Assembly: GCA_022575985.1 (NCBI GenBank)
Contig: JAKSXM010000007.1
Location: forward strand, 27,592,501-27,656,500
DNA: 64,000 bases
Direction of reading: 5' to 3'
Source: Anagrus nilaparvatae
Lineage: Eukaryota > Arthropoda > Insecta > Hymenoptera > Mymaridae
The notes under the pieces are model-generated. The model did not search any database. It saw only the letters and a program-made list of their open reading frames with translations, and had not been told where the DNA came from. Shown piece after piece: positions 1-11,265 of this stretch (positions are counted from its first letter, which is position 1; every line of letters begins with the position of its first letter). The translations under genes were made by a program, and so were the position numbers.

Positions 1-375
1 TGTACGTCTAGGAATGGCCGTCTGTCTGAATAACCTTCGGCAAAGTGCAGAGAATGTTTGTCGATGATACGTTGATCTTTCATGCCCACTAACAGCTTGG
101 TGTCCACTAAAAAGTCTGCACCAATGAATGAAACTTGGAACTGCAGCCACACAGAAGGTCCAGGTTATGGGGTAACCAAGGCCAAAGTCTAGAACTAACT
201 CTTTGGTTCCAAATGTTGTGATATGAGAACCATTAGCTGCAACCAGTTGTATAGTTTCTGGTTTACAGCTATTGGCATAATGTGGTGGTAACAAGGATAG
301 CATAGCTCGTGTATCTACGAGGAAGTTTGTCCCTGAATTTTTGTCCTTAACAAGTATTAGGCGGTTTTTAGTAAT
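1..375 (-). pseudogene. Ty3-type retrotransposon aspartic protease fragment (broken, cut by window edge)
   Basis: Read on the minus strand, this stretch encodes a recognisable retropepsin region: a FLVDT start followed by a hydrophobic LSLLPP segment, then an AANG / FGTKEL flap-like region, and an IGADFL motif near the window edge. These are the usual landmarks of the protease that opens pol in insect Ty3/gypsy elements. The catalytic D-T-G triplet reads D-T-R, and a frameshift lies between the flap region and IGADFL, so the copy is dead. The rest of pol would lie to the left of the window. It is continuous with the gag remnant next to it, in the same orientation. Confidence 0.75.
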
Positions 376-379
376 AATC

Positions 380-1258
380 TAATCAACCAAATTGCAAGAT
401 GGGATCACTAGTTTTCCTAATCCTGCTGAGTTAAAGGCTGATTGGCCCAACTGCATTTTGAGCCCTTACTGCAATTTCGACACTTTGCTCCATATAAGTT
501 ATGATTCTTACAAAAGGCTTTGTTGTAGTCTGGCAAAAATTCTCTTGTATTTGATTTGCCCCGGTCTTTATTCCTGTCGTTGGATCGTTCGCGTCTAGGG
601 TTACGGCTACGACTCGGTCCTGATGCCGTCAGTTTTTTAACTTAGGCTGTTAGCTCCATGATTGCTTTTTGGAGCTCTGTCCTGAAACTGTCGTTTTGCC
701 GGACAGCGTTTACCGAAAACGATGGTGTAGCCGGAACAGATGGAGAGGGAGCATTCTCGATCATTTTATCTGTCATTTGGGACAGCTTGGGCAATTATTC
801 AGCTTCCACTATCGCCAGTGGAATCCTAACATAGTCAGGCATCCGTTCTAGAAACAGCGATTTTAGCACCGTCTCAATGACCTTACCGCATGCCTCAGAC
901 TGGATTCTGGCCAGAAACTGTGACGGTTTTTCGTCACCTAACGATTGCCCTTGAATAGAGCCCTCAGTTTGGCCTCAACTGAGGCCCCTAAGGATTCGAT
1001 AACCCTGTGTTTTAGGACTTCAAACTTGGTGGTGTATTCTAGTACCGTCTCGTCTAGTAACCCGGTCACGTACGGTAACACTTCTTTAGGAGACAACGCA
1101 GTCATATACGTGAATTTCTGCTCCACATCTGTTATTCCATTAATTGTGATTAGGGCCTCAACCCTCGAGAATCAGCCCTTGGGGTCCTCCATCCAAAAGT
1201 CTGGTAGTTTGTTCATTTTGTTGTTTTGGTTGGTTGGTTGATTTTGTCCGTTAGCCAT
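380..1258 (-). pseudogene. Ty3-type retrotransposon gag remnant
   Basis: The minus strand opens with an ATG at 1258 followed by an Asn/Gln-rich leader, then a gag-like helical region (PDFWMEDPKG, later ALSPKEVLPYVTGLL) typical of insect Ty3/gypsy gag. An in-frame stop lies soon after the leader. A frameshift occurs near 945, just after a KLRALFKG segment, and more stops appear around 830 and 620. A basic Arg/Ser-rich tail with several Cys and His residues ends the region near 400, just before the protease remnant. Non-functional. No LTR was identified; 1260-1400 is upstream leader sequence with no obvious repeat partner. Confidence 0.65.
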
Positions 1259-1524
1259 GATTGTGTCTGTACTGGTTAAAGATTCGGTTTCACTAAGGTC
1301 CGAAGATACTGGATCAAGGGTTAGAGGAGATTCTGTCTCTCTATCTGAATCTAATGAAAACGTATCTTCCGTATACTACAAGTTGAACGGGGTTTTTAAA
1401 ATAATATATAAAACTTGCAAATTTATGCAGGAATAACCCGCATATATGACAATAATAAAAGATTTATAATATTTGTAAAAATATATAGGAATAATCTATA
1501 TATATAACAAAAAATTAAAAAAAT

Positions 1525-2380
1525 TTATAACTGACAGACTTGTATTGGAATGCTCCGTATATACTGTACAAAACTTGAAATAAATGTAGCTATAACTTGT
1601 TCGTACATTTTTGATTGTATGTATTTGGGAGAGTCAATGCCTGAAATAATTATCCTAAAGGTAATATTAATATCTATTTGAATATGGTTTTTAATTTTTT
1701 GAAGAGTATTTTCATCAATTTTATGTGCTATAATTAAACCATAAGCTCCAGAAATTATACTTTCTTTAACATATGATATAGTTATCCCCACATCTTTGTC
1801 TATATAACCCATTTTTTTTCCATTTTTCTAATTTTTTAAAACATTGTGTTATAGATCTCTGTGTTGGATCTTCGTCATCATTTAACTGTGTATAAGTTTT
1901 TTTATCGCTCAATATATTTTCCACGTTTTTAAAATAAAAATCGTGACTTAATAATACGGTTGAATTTCCTTTATCAATTTTTGAAAAAAATAAATTTTAT
2001 ATTCTCGAAGAAAATTTTCTAATTCTCTAATAGAATTTTTCAATAATTGATCAATTTATTTAGATATTTTTTATTTAATATATAATTGTTTATTTCCTCT
2101 TATTTATCGTTTGGTATTTTATATTAGTTTTCACCCAGTCTTATTAGATAATATGCATTTATAGGGATGATTTTATTACCTAAATTTAATAGACATGGGT
2201 CATCGTTTTCTGAATAATTATGTCTATTAAGTGATATTTATATATTTCTCGTTTGTTTGTGTCAATTTGATTTTTTGAATTGTTGAATTTTTTTGCAAGA
2301 TTAAAATATTTTTTGCTGCTTCTGAAATCAAATTTGTTTTGCAAATCAACAATATTATTGTAGTCTTCAATTGTTTTAAC
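1525..2380 (-). pseudogene. Penelope-like element reverse transcriptase fragment
   Basis: On the minus strand a DKGNSTVLL segment (about 1950-1975) is followed by a DKKTYTQLND..DPT stretch. After a frame change, an AYGLIIAHK segment and then an RIIISGIDSPKY segment follow. These correspond in order to the (K)ADKG, the SDxxTYxxLxxDPT, the FYGLPKIHK and the RPIVSSIxSPTY blocks of Penelope-like element reverse transcriptases. The catalytic YxDD region was not found, so only the N-terminal part of the RT survives. Weakly similar sequence continues upstream to about 2380. The identification rests on recognised motif order, not on a search. Confidence 0.6.
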
Positions 2381-2608
2381 ATGGAAATATGCAAAGTAGT
2401 ATAATGCATTTTTTTACAAATTTTACATCTTCAATTAGATGTGCATTTATCCATGAAATTATTACCGAGACAATTAATAAATTTTTCCTTTTCATTGACA
2501 AATGCTATCCGTTGTTCTTGAGGTTTTCCCTAATATGTACTATATTGAGAAAAATGATCATCCTTTTTACATATGATACGTTCTAATTTATACTTATTTG
2601 AACTATTA

Positions 2609-3230
2609 TTAACTAATTGTGTATTTAAAAACTTTAGCAGGAACTATAAAAACATTAAGATATTTACAATTTGAAGTACTAAGAAAAGAATTTAAATTAG
2701 ATGTATCACTTTCCTCTAATGATTCCAGAATTTTAATTTTTAATTCTAAAAATTCTACTAATTTAGCAAAACAAGGAGGTTCTGAATTAGGTTTAGATGC
2801 AGTAGCGTGTATTTGACTTCCTAAAGGAGTAAAAACATGGGGTATATCATTAACAGAACTAAGAGCAATAGGTATATTATTATTTGGATTATTATAAAAT
2901 AGTTCCCATTGCTTTTTTGTTTCTATATCTAATAATGAGACAATATGAAAAACTAATAAATCATCCCAGAATTCGATAGGATGTTTCAGAATTTTTAGAG
3001 CTGAAATTGGAGTATTAACCCCATCTAAAATACGTTTAAGTTCCATGGCTGAAGGCCTACTAATACGTTTTAATGAAAAAGTAGAAGAGACGCGAGCAAA
3101 AACTAGACGTTTTTGGACTTCATATCTTTCTTTTAATTTAGAAAATTTACCATTTAACCGTGTTGTACGAGTAGCTATAACTTCTTCCTGGAAAAATTTA
3201 TCAAAACAATTTCATGCGCACCTCTGCTAT
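2609..3230 (-). pseudogene. BEL/Pao retrotransposon gag fragment
   Basis: The minus strand carries a run that matches the gag-like region of BEL/Pao elements (DUF1759-type). It holds an LKERYEVQKRLV segment, then SAMELKRILDGV, then LKHPIEFWDDLLVFHIVS, then LDIETKKQWELF. The last part is one ORF of 145 residues starting at 3046; the upstream part reads in the same frame from about 3220. Known family features seen are the WDDLLVF and T-R/K-x-x-WE motifs. No protease, RT or LTR follows; the next minus-strand sequence is the Penelope-like fragment, so this is a relic truncated by other insertions. Confidence 0.7.
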
Positions 3231-4259
3231 AATTGAATGATTTTCTACTTAGGGCTTTTATCCTTTTGTAGCAAATCGATAATCTTGTCAGTCCCAACAA
3301 AATTATAGCATTTATCTCCCTTGGGCTGCTAATAACCCTTTGACGCGAGCCTTCAACTTTCTTACTTGCTACTGGTGCGTTAAGTGAGTTCCCCATAAAC
3401 TTCAGTTGGTCACGTAACTCCTCATATGTTCTTGACGAGTAAAACATGACCTTTTAGCTTTACCAAGACCAACAACTGCCTCATGCAGCCTCTAGTTATA
3501 CCTGCTGGTACCTTCTCCTACAAAAATGGTGTATTCCTCCAATGGAAACTACCTCTTGGGTAGTTGTTCTCACCTGTCAGAACATCTTTCAGGAACTCGA
3601 AGCGACGAAGCCATGGCTGCAATTAAGAGTGATAGTCTAGTATATCATACTCTAGCCAACAATAAGACTTTTGCCTTCTTGCGATCTTATGCACTTTAGG
3701 AACTTATTTTCACCTTTAAAAACACTAAGCCTTTTCCATTAGTAGAATATTGCTTCAAGCAGAATCTTGATCCTATTAACTAAAGTTTGAGAAAAGTGGC
3801 AATTATGACCCAAAAATCAGTACGAAATACATACGCCATATTTTTTCAAAAAAGTAGGACGTATTTAATTCATACTATTTTTTGAGACATAAATCCTTTT
3901 TTTTTTTTTTTTTGTTTCTGGTAAAAAATTACGCAAAGCATCAGATCTTTTTTTTAAAAAGTATTATTCTTAAATCTCTTAACTATATTTATATAATGTT
4001 ATTTTCGGTTTCAAAATATGCTAATAAATTTAAAAATTGTTCATAAAGAGCCTTTTCAAGTTGTTTAGATCTTAAAGCAAATTTTTAAGAACTTCATTAC
4101 TGGATTTTTTTCTTTTTATATTTTATATGAAAATTAAATAGAATTTATTCTCTGTGTCTGATTAAAACCTTTATATTATAAAACATTTATCAGAAATTTA
4201 AAAGAACTTTTACAATAATTATTTTTCTTCGATTAACTTTCCTTTTCTGTTTATTACAG
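3231..4259. other. Degenerate sequence, probably retroelement-derived, then AT-rich intron
   Basis: From 3231 to about 3800 base composition is more balanced than the surroundings. The minus strand gives broken coding-like segments in several frames, such as QEHMRSYVTN and KCYNFVGTDK, the latter resembling a decayed zinc-knuckle. A second gag relic is possible but cannot be classified. From 3800 to 4259 the sequence is AT-rich and looks like intron leading to the Vps51 acceptor; no further Vps51 exon was found in it. Confidence 0.35.
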
Positions 4260-6220
4260 ACTTTTCTGGAATGTGTTAGATTAAGAACATTTAGTAAATA
4301 TGGCTTACAACAAATTCAAGTTGATACTCATTTCTTACAATTGTATCTTTGGCGATTTGTTGACAACGAAAAGTGAGTTTTGTTTTTATACTTAGTAATA
4401 TTTCTTTAGCAAAATTTTGCAATTTTACTTTCTTTTACTGGCACTTAAAAGATTGTATTAAATAATGAAATATTTTACTTAATTTTCTTTATCAAGCTGG
4501 CTATAACTTAGAGTATCTAGAATGAAAGCAGATTCGTTTATTAAATAATTATTACATTATCAAAAAAATTCTTTTTCCGACTGTTCATTTTACCTCGCTT
4601 TTAATACTTAAATAAAATATTACAAAAAATTTTTCTAAACATTTTTTCTCCAAATTAGTCATAACTATCTCAGCCGAAATAGGTGAGGCAGGTGAACACA
4701 TCAGAATTTCAAAAATTTGTTTTCAAAATTTATAATTACATGAAAAATATGCGTTGTGATAATAAATCTACAGCGCTTAATATATCCCTAAATAACATAT
4801 TTTTGGGAGTAACACCTGACAGGTCTTCAAATCTTTCTCTTGTACTGAATTTAATTGAATCTTGTCGTGCATTGGCCTATAATATCTTAACATCCAAAAA
4901 ATTTATAACAATCATCAGAAAAAATGATATCTTTAAGTTTATTGATTAATCTTACACTGTTAGCAATACATGAACTTGGTCTTTGGTACATATCTGTGAA
5001 AATTTTAGTTAAATATTTAGTTAGAAAATAAGTAACAGTTCCAAATCAGAATAATAGGCCTTACAGGATAACCAACTGTATGTAATTTTATTAAACCACA
5101 AAACCTTACTAATTTTTTATCATTCTGTGTTAAACTTTATTAATCATAAACTTTATCAGAAATTTTTTTTATTTCATTTTTTGTTTAAATTATCATTAAT
5201 TTTTCTTGATTTATTATCGTGTTACGTTTGATTTCCTTTTATATTAATGTAATTCTTATATTCTCCCAGAATAAACAATTTTGTATGAAGTTGTGTTACT
5301 GTTATCAGCCATATTAAAAATAACTTGTCATTTTTACATTTTAAAATTTTAAGAAGTTAGTCATAAAAGTTTTTTCAACTTTAGTTATATATTTATTATT
5401 TTGTAATTATTTTTTAATACCCGGAATGATATTATCACGAATCTTTTCATTTTCGTTTTTTTTTGTAATTTATTTAGAATAATCATATTTTCAACATTTT
5501 TTACAGTTTCCATTCTATTGGATTTGTTTAAATTACTATTACTATTTAGGGTCTAAAGACACTAAATCAACTATTACTTTAGGGGTGTTTTTATCAGTAA
5601 GATTAACAAACAAACTGTTGCTAATATTTGATTTATGGTCAATGTTGTTATTTTGTAAAATTATCCATTGTATTTAATTGACTATTATTTTTTATTAATG
5701 AATTTTTTTTCGAGTTTATTATTTAAATAAATCTAAGTCTAAATTTTGTTCGTTATTAAATTTTCGAAATATATTTTGGAACTTATTTTTGTTGCTTGGT
5801 TCGAAACAAAGTATTTTTGCACACATCTTCATACCCTTTGTTCACGAATCATCATTCTAGAAACATTTATAGAATTTGATTGAAGGCAAACATTTCTACC
5901 ATTCATTAAAGATCATAAAATAATCCTTCTTAACACTGTCTCAAATTTTGCACAAGAATTTGATAAAATCATATTAAATCTTTTTTATTTCGTTATTTAT
6001 GTTTAACAAATATGTATTCATTTAACTCTATGAAGTAACAGGTACTTTTTTAGCCAATTTGATAAAAAAATGTAACTCTATTAATTATTTAAATTTGAAA
6101 ATTTTTTATAGTTTAGTCCATTCATTACTTGATGAAATTCTCGGTAGTGCTGTACACAGATGCCTTGAACCGATTCTTATGGAACCCAGTGTTGTTGACA
6201 TAATCTGTGAAAGAAATTGA
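4260..6220 (+). CDS. Vps51: Vps51 (fat-free), GARP/EARP tethering complex subunit; last two coding exons
   Basis: Two exons, 4260-4372 and 6112-6220, join in frame (113 nt, then a phase-2 intron, then 109 nt ending in TGA at 6218-6220). The product ends ...[13 protein letters not shown].. and ..[13 protein letters not shown]. It begins [20 protein letters not shown].., which is the conserved C-terminal end of Vps51/ANG2/fat-free. In other animals Vps51 is the small subunit that joins Vps52, Vps53 and Vps54 (GARP) or Syndetin (EARP) to tether endosome-derived vesicles at the Golgi or recycling endosomes. The acceptor at 4258-4259 follows a pyrimidine stretch, and the donor GTGAGT follows position 4372. 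The preceding exon, expected to end just before this block, is not in the window, so its intron is at least 4.2 kb and would contain the retroelement relics. The 1.7-kb last intron is AT-rich. Confidence 0.92.
4683..4949 (+). other. 88-codon ORF in the last Vps51 intron, unrecognised
   Basis: An ATG-to-stop frame of 88 codons lies inside the Vps51 intron, same strand. The predicted peptide is basic and helical-looking ([13 protein letters not shown]...[13 protein letters not shown]). The spacing loosely recalls the helix-turn-helix lead of some insect DDE transposase ORFs, but no catalytic residues or terminal repeats were seen. It may be a chance ORF or a transposon remnant. Confidence 0.15.
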
Positions 6221-9200
6221 ATTTCAGATTTTATAGATACTACTGTATTCTTTTACAAATATTTACTGTATCCGAGTTTTAAAATTTAAAAAAAAAAATT
6301 GGAAAATTTATACTTCAGTATTCAGAAACAGGGAAGAACTTTAAACTGCTACTAAAGATACCATAGTAATAAAAAAAATTAAAAATAGTTTTTAAAGAAT
6401 TTTAGAACCTTATTTCATGGTACTACTCATATTTTTTTATAGTTATCATGATAATATGCATTTAATATACCTGCAATTTAAAGTGTCTTCCAGTTTCTAA
6501 ATTTTTTTTCAGTAATATCTTGTTTTAAAAAAAATTTTGATTTGAAAAATATTTGTTCCAATTGATTGTTAATAAAAGGAACGTTAAAATATTTTTATTT
6601 TTTTTTTGTATCAACATTCCATTAAAAATAACGGTTTTTTTTAATACGGGTTCGACCTGTTAATTAATAAAGAAAAAAAGAAAAACAAATGAAAATTAAG
6701 AAAAATATTTACGAAATAACTGCCACATTATATCAAAATATATATTTTATAAATAATTAATTGTATACAACACTTGTAATCTGTAAAACTTAAATGTAAG
6801 TACTGCATGGAATAAATAAAATTTAAACAAAATATTTGTGGTGAAGTGTGAATTGCTAAAATTACATTTTTAATTATTAAATTACTTTTTCTATAAAGCT
6901 TAAAAAAATAAATTTTTTGTTTAAGTATACAATGTTGTTTAAGAAGTTACAATTTGATGTTTAATTATTTTAAGATACATAGAAATTACGTACAAGAATT
7001 GTAATTAGGTTTGTTTTGTATTAAAAATTGTTAAAAAATTTTATATGTTCAAATAAATAACTAAAAGATTGTAAAACTAAGTGTTGTGCATTTATTTTGT
7101 TCCAATAAAAATGCAAAAAAAAAATAATTTTTATCAATGAATTATTGTAATTTTAAATTAATTTGCAGCCAAGTGAAGTAAAAAGTTAAGAAGCAATAGG
7201 TTTGTATAAAAGTTATATATTCCATAATAAAATAGAACATAATAATTGTAAAATTTTATAGTCCAAAGATGATCTTCCATAACAGCAATGCTAATCTGCC
7301 TATTTTTTTTTCTTAGTTAAAATAAAATTACGTGGGCTTAAAAAAATTTTTCCAGTTTTAATATTTTATAACTATCGTTCATTTTTTTCATTGAAAAAGA
7401 ATACTCTTCAAATACCTTAATTATTTTATTACATGCTACAAAATGAAATTACTTCTGCTGCATTTTTTTATACTAATTGTAAATATTTATTCAACAATTT
7501 CAATCCTATCAACAGGCTAATGTAAACATGTAACTAAGTAAAGGTGTTTCGAAATTTATCGTATGAGGTTTGTATAAGTTCTGTACGAAACAAAAAATAT
7601 TGAATCTCTTTTTTCTGTCAAAAATCATTTCTACAAAGCTTGATAAAATCAAATTTTTTATTACAAAAAAAAAACCAAAATTTTTAATTTAAGAACTATT
7701 TTGATAAGGGAAAGGACTTAAAAGTAAGTATAAGGTTAACTGTAATAGAAGATTAACTATCGCATCTATATATTTGATGCCCTAAAATTTCACTTTTTAT
7801 ACTCGCGACAAGAAAAAAACTTATGATTTTTATGTGCAGCATCGTTCATAGTTTTGCAAAGAAAAACTCGATCCTTTAGATTTTATTCTGTTATCATTTT
7901 GAGCTAAAAATGATTCAGGTACAAAAGGGTAAATAAAAAAATTTTACATAATAACTATTTTTAATATTACGATATTCCTTTTTGACAATAGACATATTGC
8001 ATAAAATAATTACATAGTGCCCGTATACTATCATAAAAATATCATTTTTATGCACTTATTATAATAAATAGTGTTTTAATACTGGGATAAAAAAGATTTC
8101 AAGTATATGAATTATAAATTGGTATTATATTAAATTATGAGCTGAAGATCATTTGAATTTGAAAATTTTCAAAAGACAAATATAATAAATACAATAGTAA
8201 TTATGGTAAAATCTTTTATAAATTTTGAAAATACCGTATAACTTATAGTATTTGATCAATATTTATTTTTATGACCATGAACACGTTTTTTAAACTCGAT
8301 TTTATTTTAAAAATTTGTTTACTTTATTTCATGGTTCTAATCTCTGTTAAAAGCAACTCCTAGAAATAAACTATGAAATTTTCCTAAAATATTTTAGTTT
8401 TTGATAAAAAGTCAAAAAAATCAAAAATTCTCAACGATAAAATATTAAACTTGCAAAAATGTTGTAATTTTTAATTTACGAAAAATACTTGTAAAACAAT
8501 AATTCTTTTGGAAACCATTTAGAAAATTTAAGACAAAAATTTAGAATAATTTTTCAAATTTTTTGAAAGTCAACCATTTTTATTGTATATGTAGAAAATT
8601 TACTTTGATGAAATTGATCAAATACTGTAAATTAGACAGTGTTCTGAATATAACTTAAGTTTTATAGAATAATATAAGAGCTATACTTATGGTATATATT
8701 TTACTATGATGCCCGCATGAGAATAAAAAAATTATTGTTTCTTCAGCAAATACAAAATATTTGAATCGTGTAAATAAAAATGATATTCCAAACAACTATA
8801 ATATAACTATACCTAAAAACTTAATTTTTTTAATAAATTTTATTTACTTTTTGAGTTATAGATAAGTTAGTATAAAAAATTTATAATAAAATATTAGGAT
8901 TACCTGCGCTGCATTACTTTTTAGTTTATTCTATATTAAAAGTCGATTAAAAGATTAGGAAAATGATCATCTTTTGTATTATGTACAATAATTGTCACAT
9001 AAAACTACATTTAAAATTCAAAGGTTTTTTATAAAATATTAATATATTTTTTCTTTACCTAATAACTCTTTTTTACTCCCTGACAACCCTTCAAAAGTAT
9101 ACCTACATATATAAAATTTCAGTATACTAATTTTATCAAAAACTGAATTGCATAACAAGATTTTATGCCTAGTGATAGATTTCAGTATTTTAAGAAATTA

Positions 9201-9240
9201 GATAATGAAAATCCATTGTACTTTCCTCTGTTTTTATTAA
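6221..9240. other. AT-rich intergenic stretch, no gene seen
   Basis: Downstream of the Vps51 stop the sequence is dominated by poly-A/T runs. No ORF with family similarity, no RNA gene and no convincing inverted repeat was found. AATAAA-type signals near 6810-6820 could serve the Vps51 3' end, but they are frequent by chance at this composition. Confidence 0.5.
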
Positions 9241-10421
9241 TAAATGAGGAAAATATTCATAGGGAGGGCCATAGAACTAGAAAAAGGCCCTAAATTTAAG
9301 GGAGGAGGTCAAAATTGACGGATTTAGAGGAGTGGGTATTTAGAATATTATTTACATTTAGGGACTTCTTGTAGCTTTGGTTTGAGGACTTATAATAATT
9401 AGGGACTATAAGTTAAAACTTTTATAATATAAGCCAAAATGTCCCGTGCTCATTAAGTTTTTCTAAACATTATAAAGTAATAAGGCCATCAGTAAACATT
9501 ATCATTGCAAATAAAAAGATTATCTTTTCATACCAACATTTTCAAGCAATTTTCCGATCCATTTTTTTTTAATTAAAGGTAAGTAAAATATTAATTTTTA
9601 TTAAAGGTAAGCAAAAACGATTTTTTCGCCATAATTTAAATACATTGTGCTTTTTTATTGCCAAAAAATCAAAGTTCTAAATTTGATTGAATTTTGTTCA
9701 TGTTAATTTATTAATTTGATAGAATAAAATGAAAATTGTTATTATTATTAAAAGAATATATTAACGATGATTAGCTTGATCGGCTCGTCTGTGTATAATT
9801 AAAAGCATGTATGATTTCACGCGGGAATCTTAAAAGGGGGCACGTACATATACTTAGCTGTAATCATTAAAAGCTCTTCTATGTATAGTGTACATACTTA
9901 TTCTCTCTTCCGTCAAAGCATTAGCTCTCTATTGTTTGTCAATTTGCAGACTGACCATGCACCAAAGATTATTGCTATATTCACGCACAATCTCGGACGA
10001 ACGCATTCTTTAATTTACAATTTCAATCAACCTTTTAATTTTAATTTTTTTTTCAACTCTCTTTAATTTTATTAATGATAAGTACAATTTAATACTTTAA
10101 CAATGGAATAATTAATCCGATAAACAGTACATGAATTATGCTATTATGTGTGAATTTACTGAGGATTGTCTGCTTAGTAAAGTAGACAACATTTTTTTAT
10201 TTTTTTAACTTACAAAACCTTTAATTAAGTTACAATTATTATAGCTCATTAAAGTCATTTACAAAATTTTAAAAATCATATAATCAGAAGCTTACCAATA
10301 ATGCAAGACATCAACCAGTAGAAAAGAAACCACGGATAATATTTATAAAATTAATTATTCACCAAAAAAATACTATTCTAGCCAATATCCGTTATAAAAA
10401 ATGATAACAGAAAGACAACAC

Positions 10422-10449
10422 ACTGTAAAAAGTAACTTTCTTAAAAATA

Positions 10450-10494
<45 letters not shown>

Positions 10495-10933
10495 TGATAA
10501 TAATAACTCTCTTAAAACTAACTTTCTTATATTAACAAAAAAATTAGAACATTTTCGAAAAATTAGTAAATTTTCGGAAAAATTTGTAAATATTCGAAAA
10601 AAATCGCATAATTACTAAATTTAGTATATTAACAAAAAATTCGAGTATTCTCGATTTTTTTTGTGAATTCTTAAGAAAAATTGATACTTTACAATTTTTT
10701 TTTGAAAATTTTCAAAAAATAGTTGTAAATTTATGAAAAATAGTTGTGAATTTACAACTTTTTTCGTAAATTCACAAAAAAAATCGAGAATTCTCAAAAT
10801 TTTTCGAGAATGTACTAAATTTAGTAAATTTACGATCATTATCGAATATTTACAAAATTTTTTGAAAATTCACTAATTTTTCGAAAAAATTCTATTTTTT
10901 TTGTAAATCTAAGAAAGTTACTTTTTGCAGTGC
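10422..10933. mobile_element. Foldback MITE with CACTG ends
   Basis: The element begins CACTGTAAAAAGTAACTTTC and ends with the near-exact inverse (GAAAGTTACTTTTTGCAGTG). The inverted similarity continues inwards for roughly 200 bp on each side as AT-rich words such as TTCGAAAAATTAGT and TACTAAATTTAGTA. The whole 512-bp unit could therefore fold into one long hairpin. It carries an AAT microsatellite near its left end. No coding capacity. The superfamily is not assigned because no clear target duplication is visible. Confidence 0.65.
10447..10500. repeat. (AAT)n microsatellite
   Basis: About 16 near-perfect AAT units with a GAT interruption near the right end, inside the left arm of the 512-bp foldback element. 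Confidence 0.9.
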
Positions 10934-11265
10934 ATTTATCGTAACTATCGCGTGATATTCTGGTTATAGATTATATAAATGCAGAATCTAGGCCCTCCAA
11001 ATTCGCATTATTAATGCTTGTAAGTACCAAAAATTGTTGTATATTTACTATGTATAACAGATTTGAAAGAACTTAAGTATTAATTTTGAAGTCCATAAAC
11101 ATAAAGTATTCTAAGTTCTTGATCTTATCAGGTTCTGATCAGGCTCTGACTCCCACCAAATTATTAAAATTATTCTAAGTCCCTAAATCGAAAATATTCT
11201 AAGTCCATTTCACCCACTCCCCCCCTCACCCTGCTAAACGGAACTTTTTCAGGTACCCATCCCCA

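Larger units (their letters stand above)
9245..11265. mobile_element. Candidate old element with degenerate inverted ends (about 2 kb)
   Basis: The left flank (9245-9420) contains GAGTGGGT, then TTAGAATATT, then ATTTAGGGACTT, then TTAGGGACTATAAGTT in order. The reverse complement of 11060-11240 carries the same words in the same order, GAGTGGGT, TTAGAATATT, ATTTAGGGACTT. This gives a pair of imperfect inverted ends about 1.8 kb apart. The interior has no ORF and holds a younger foldback element at 10422-10933. Borders and target duplication could not be fixed. Confidence 0.35.

Noticed and set aside
9881..10066. 61-codon ORF MYSVHTYSLF...
   Set aside because: Low-complexity Phe/Asn tail, no family and no conserved context; a chance ORF.
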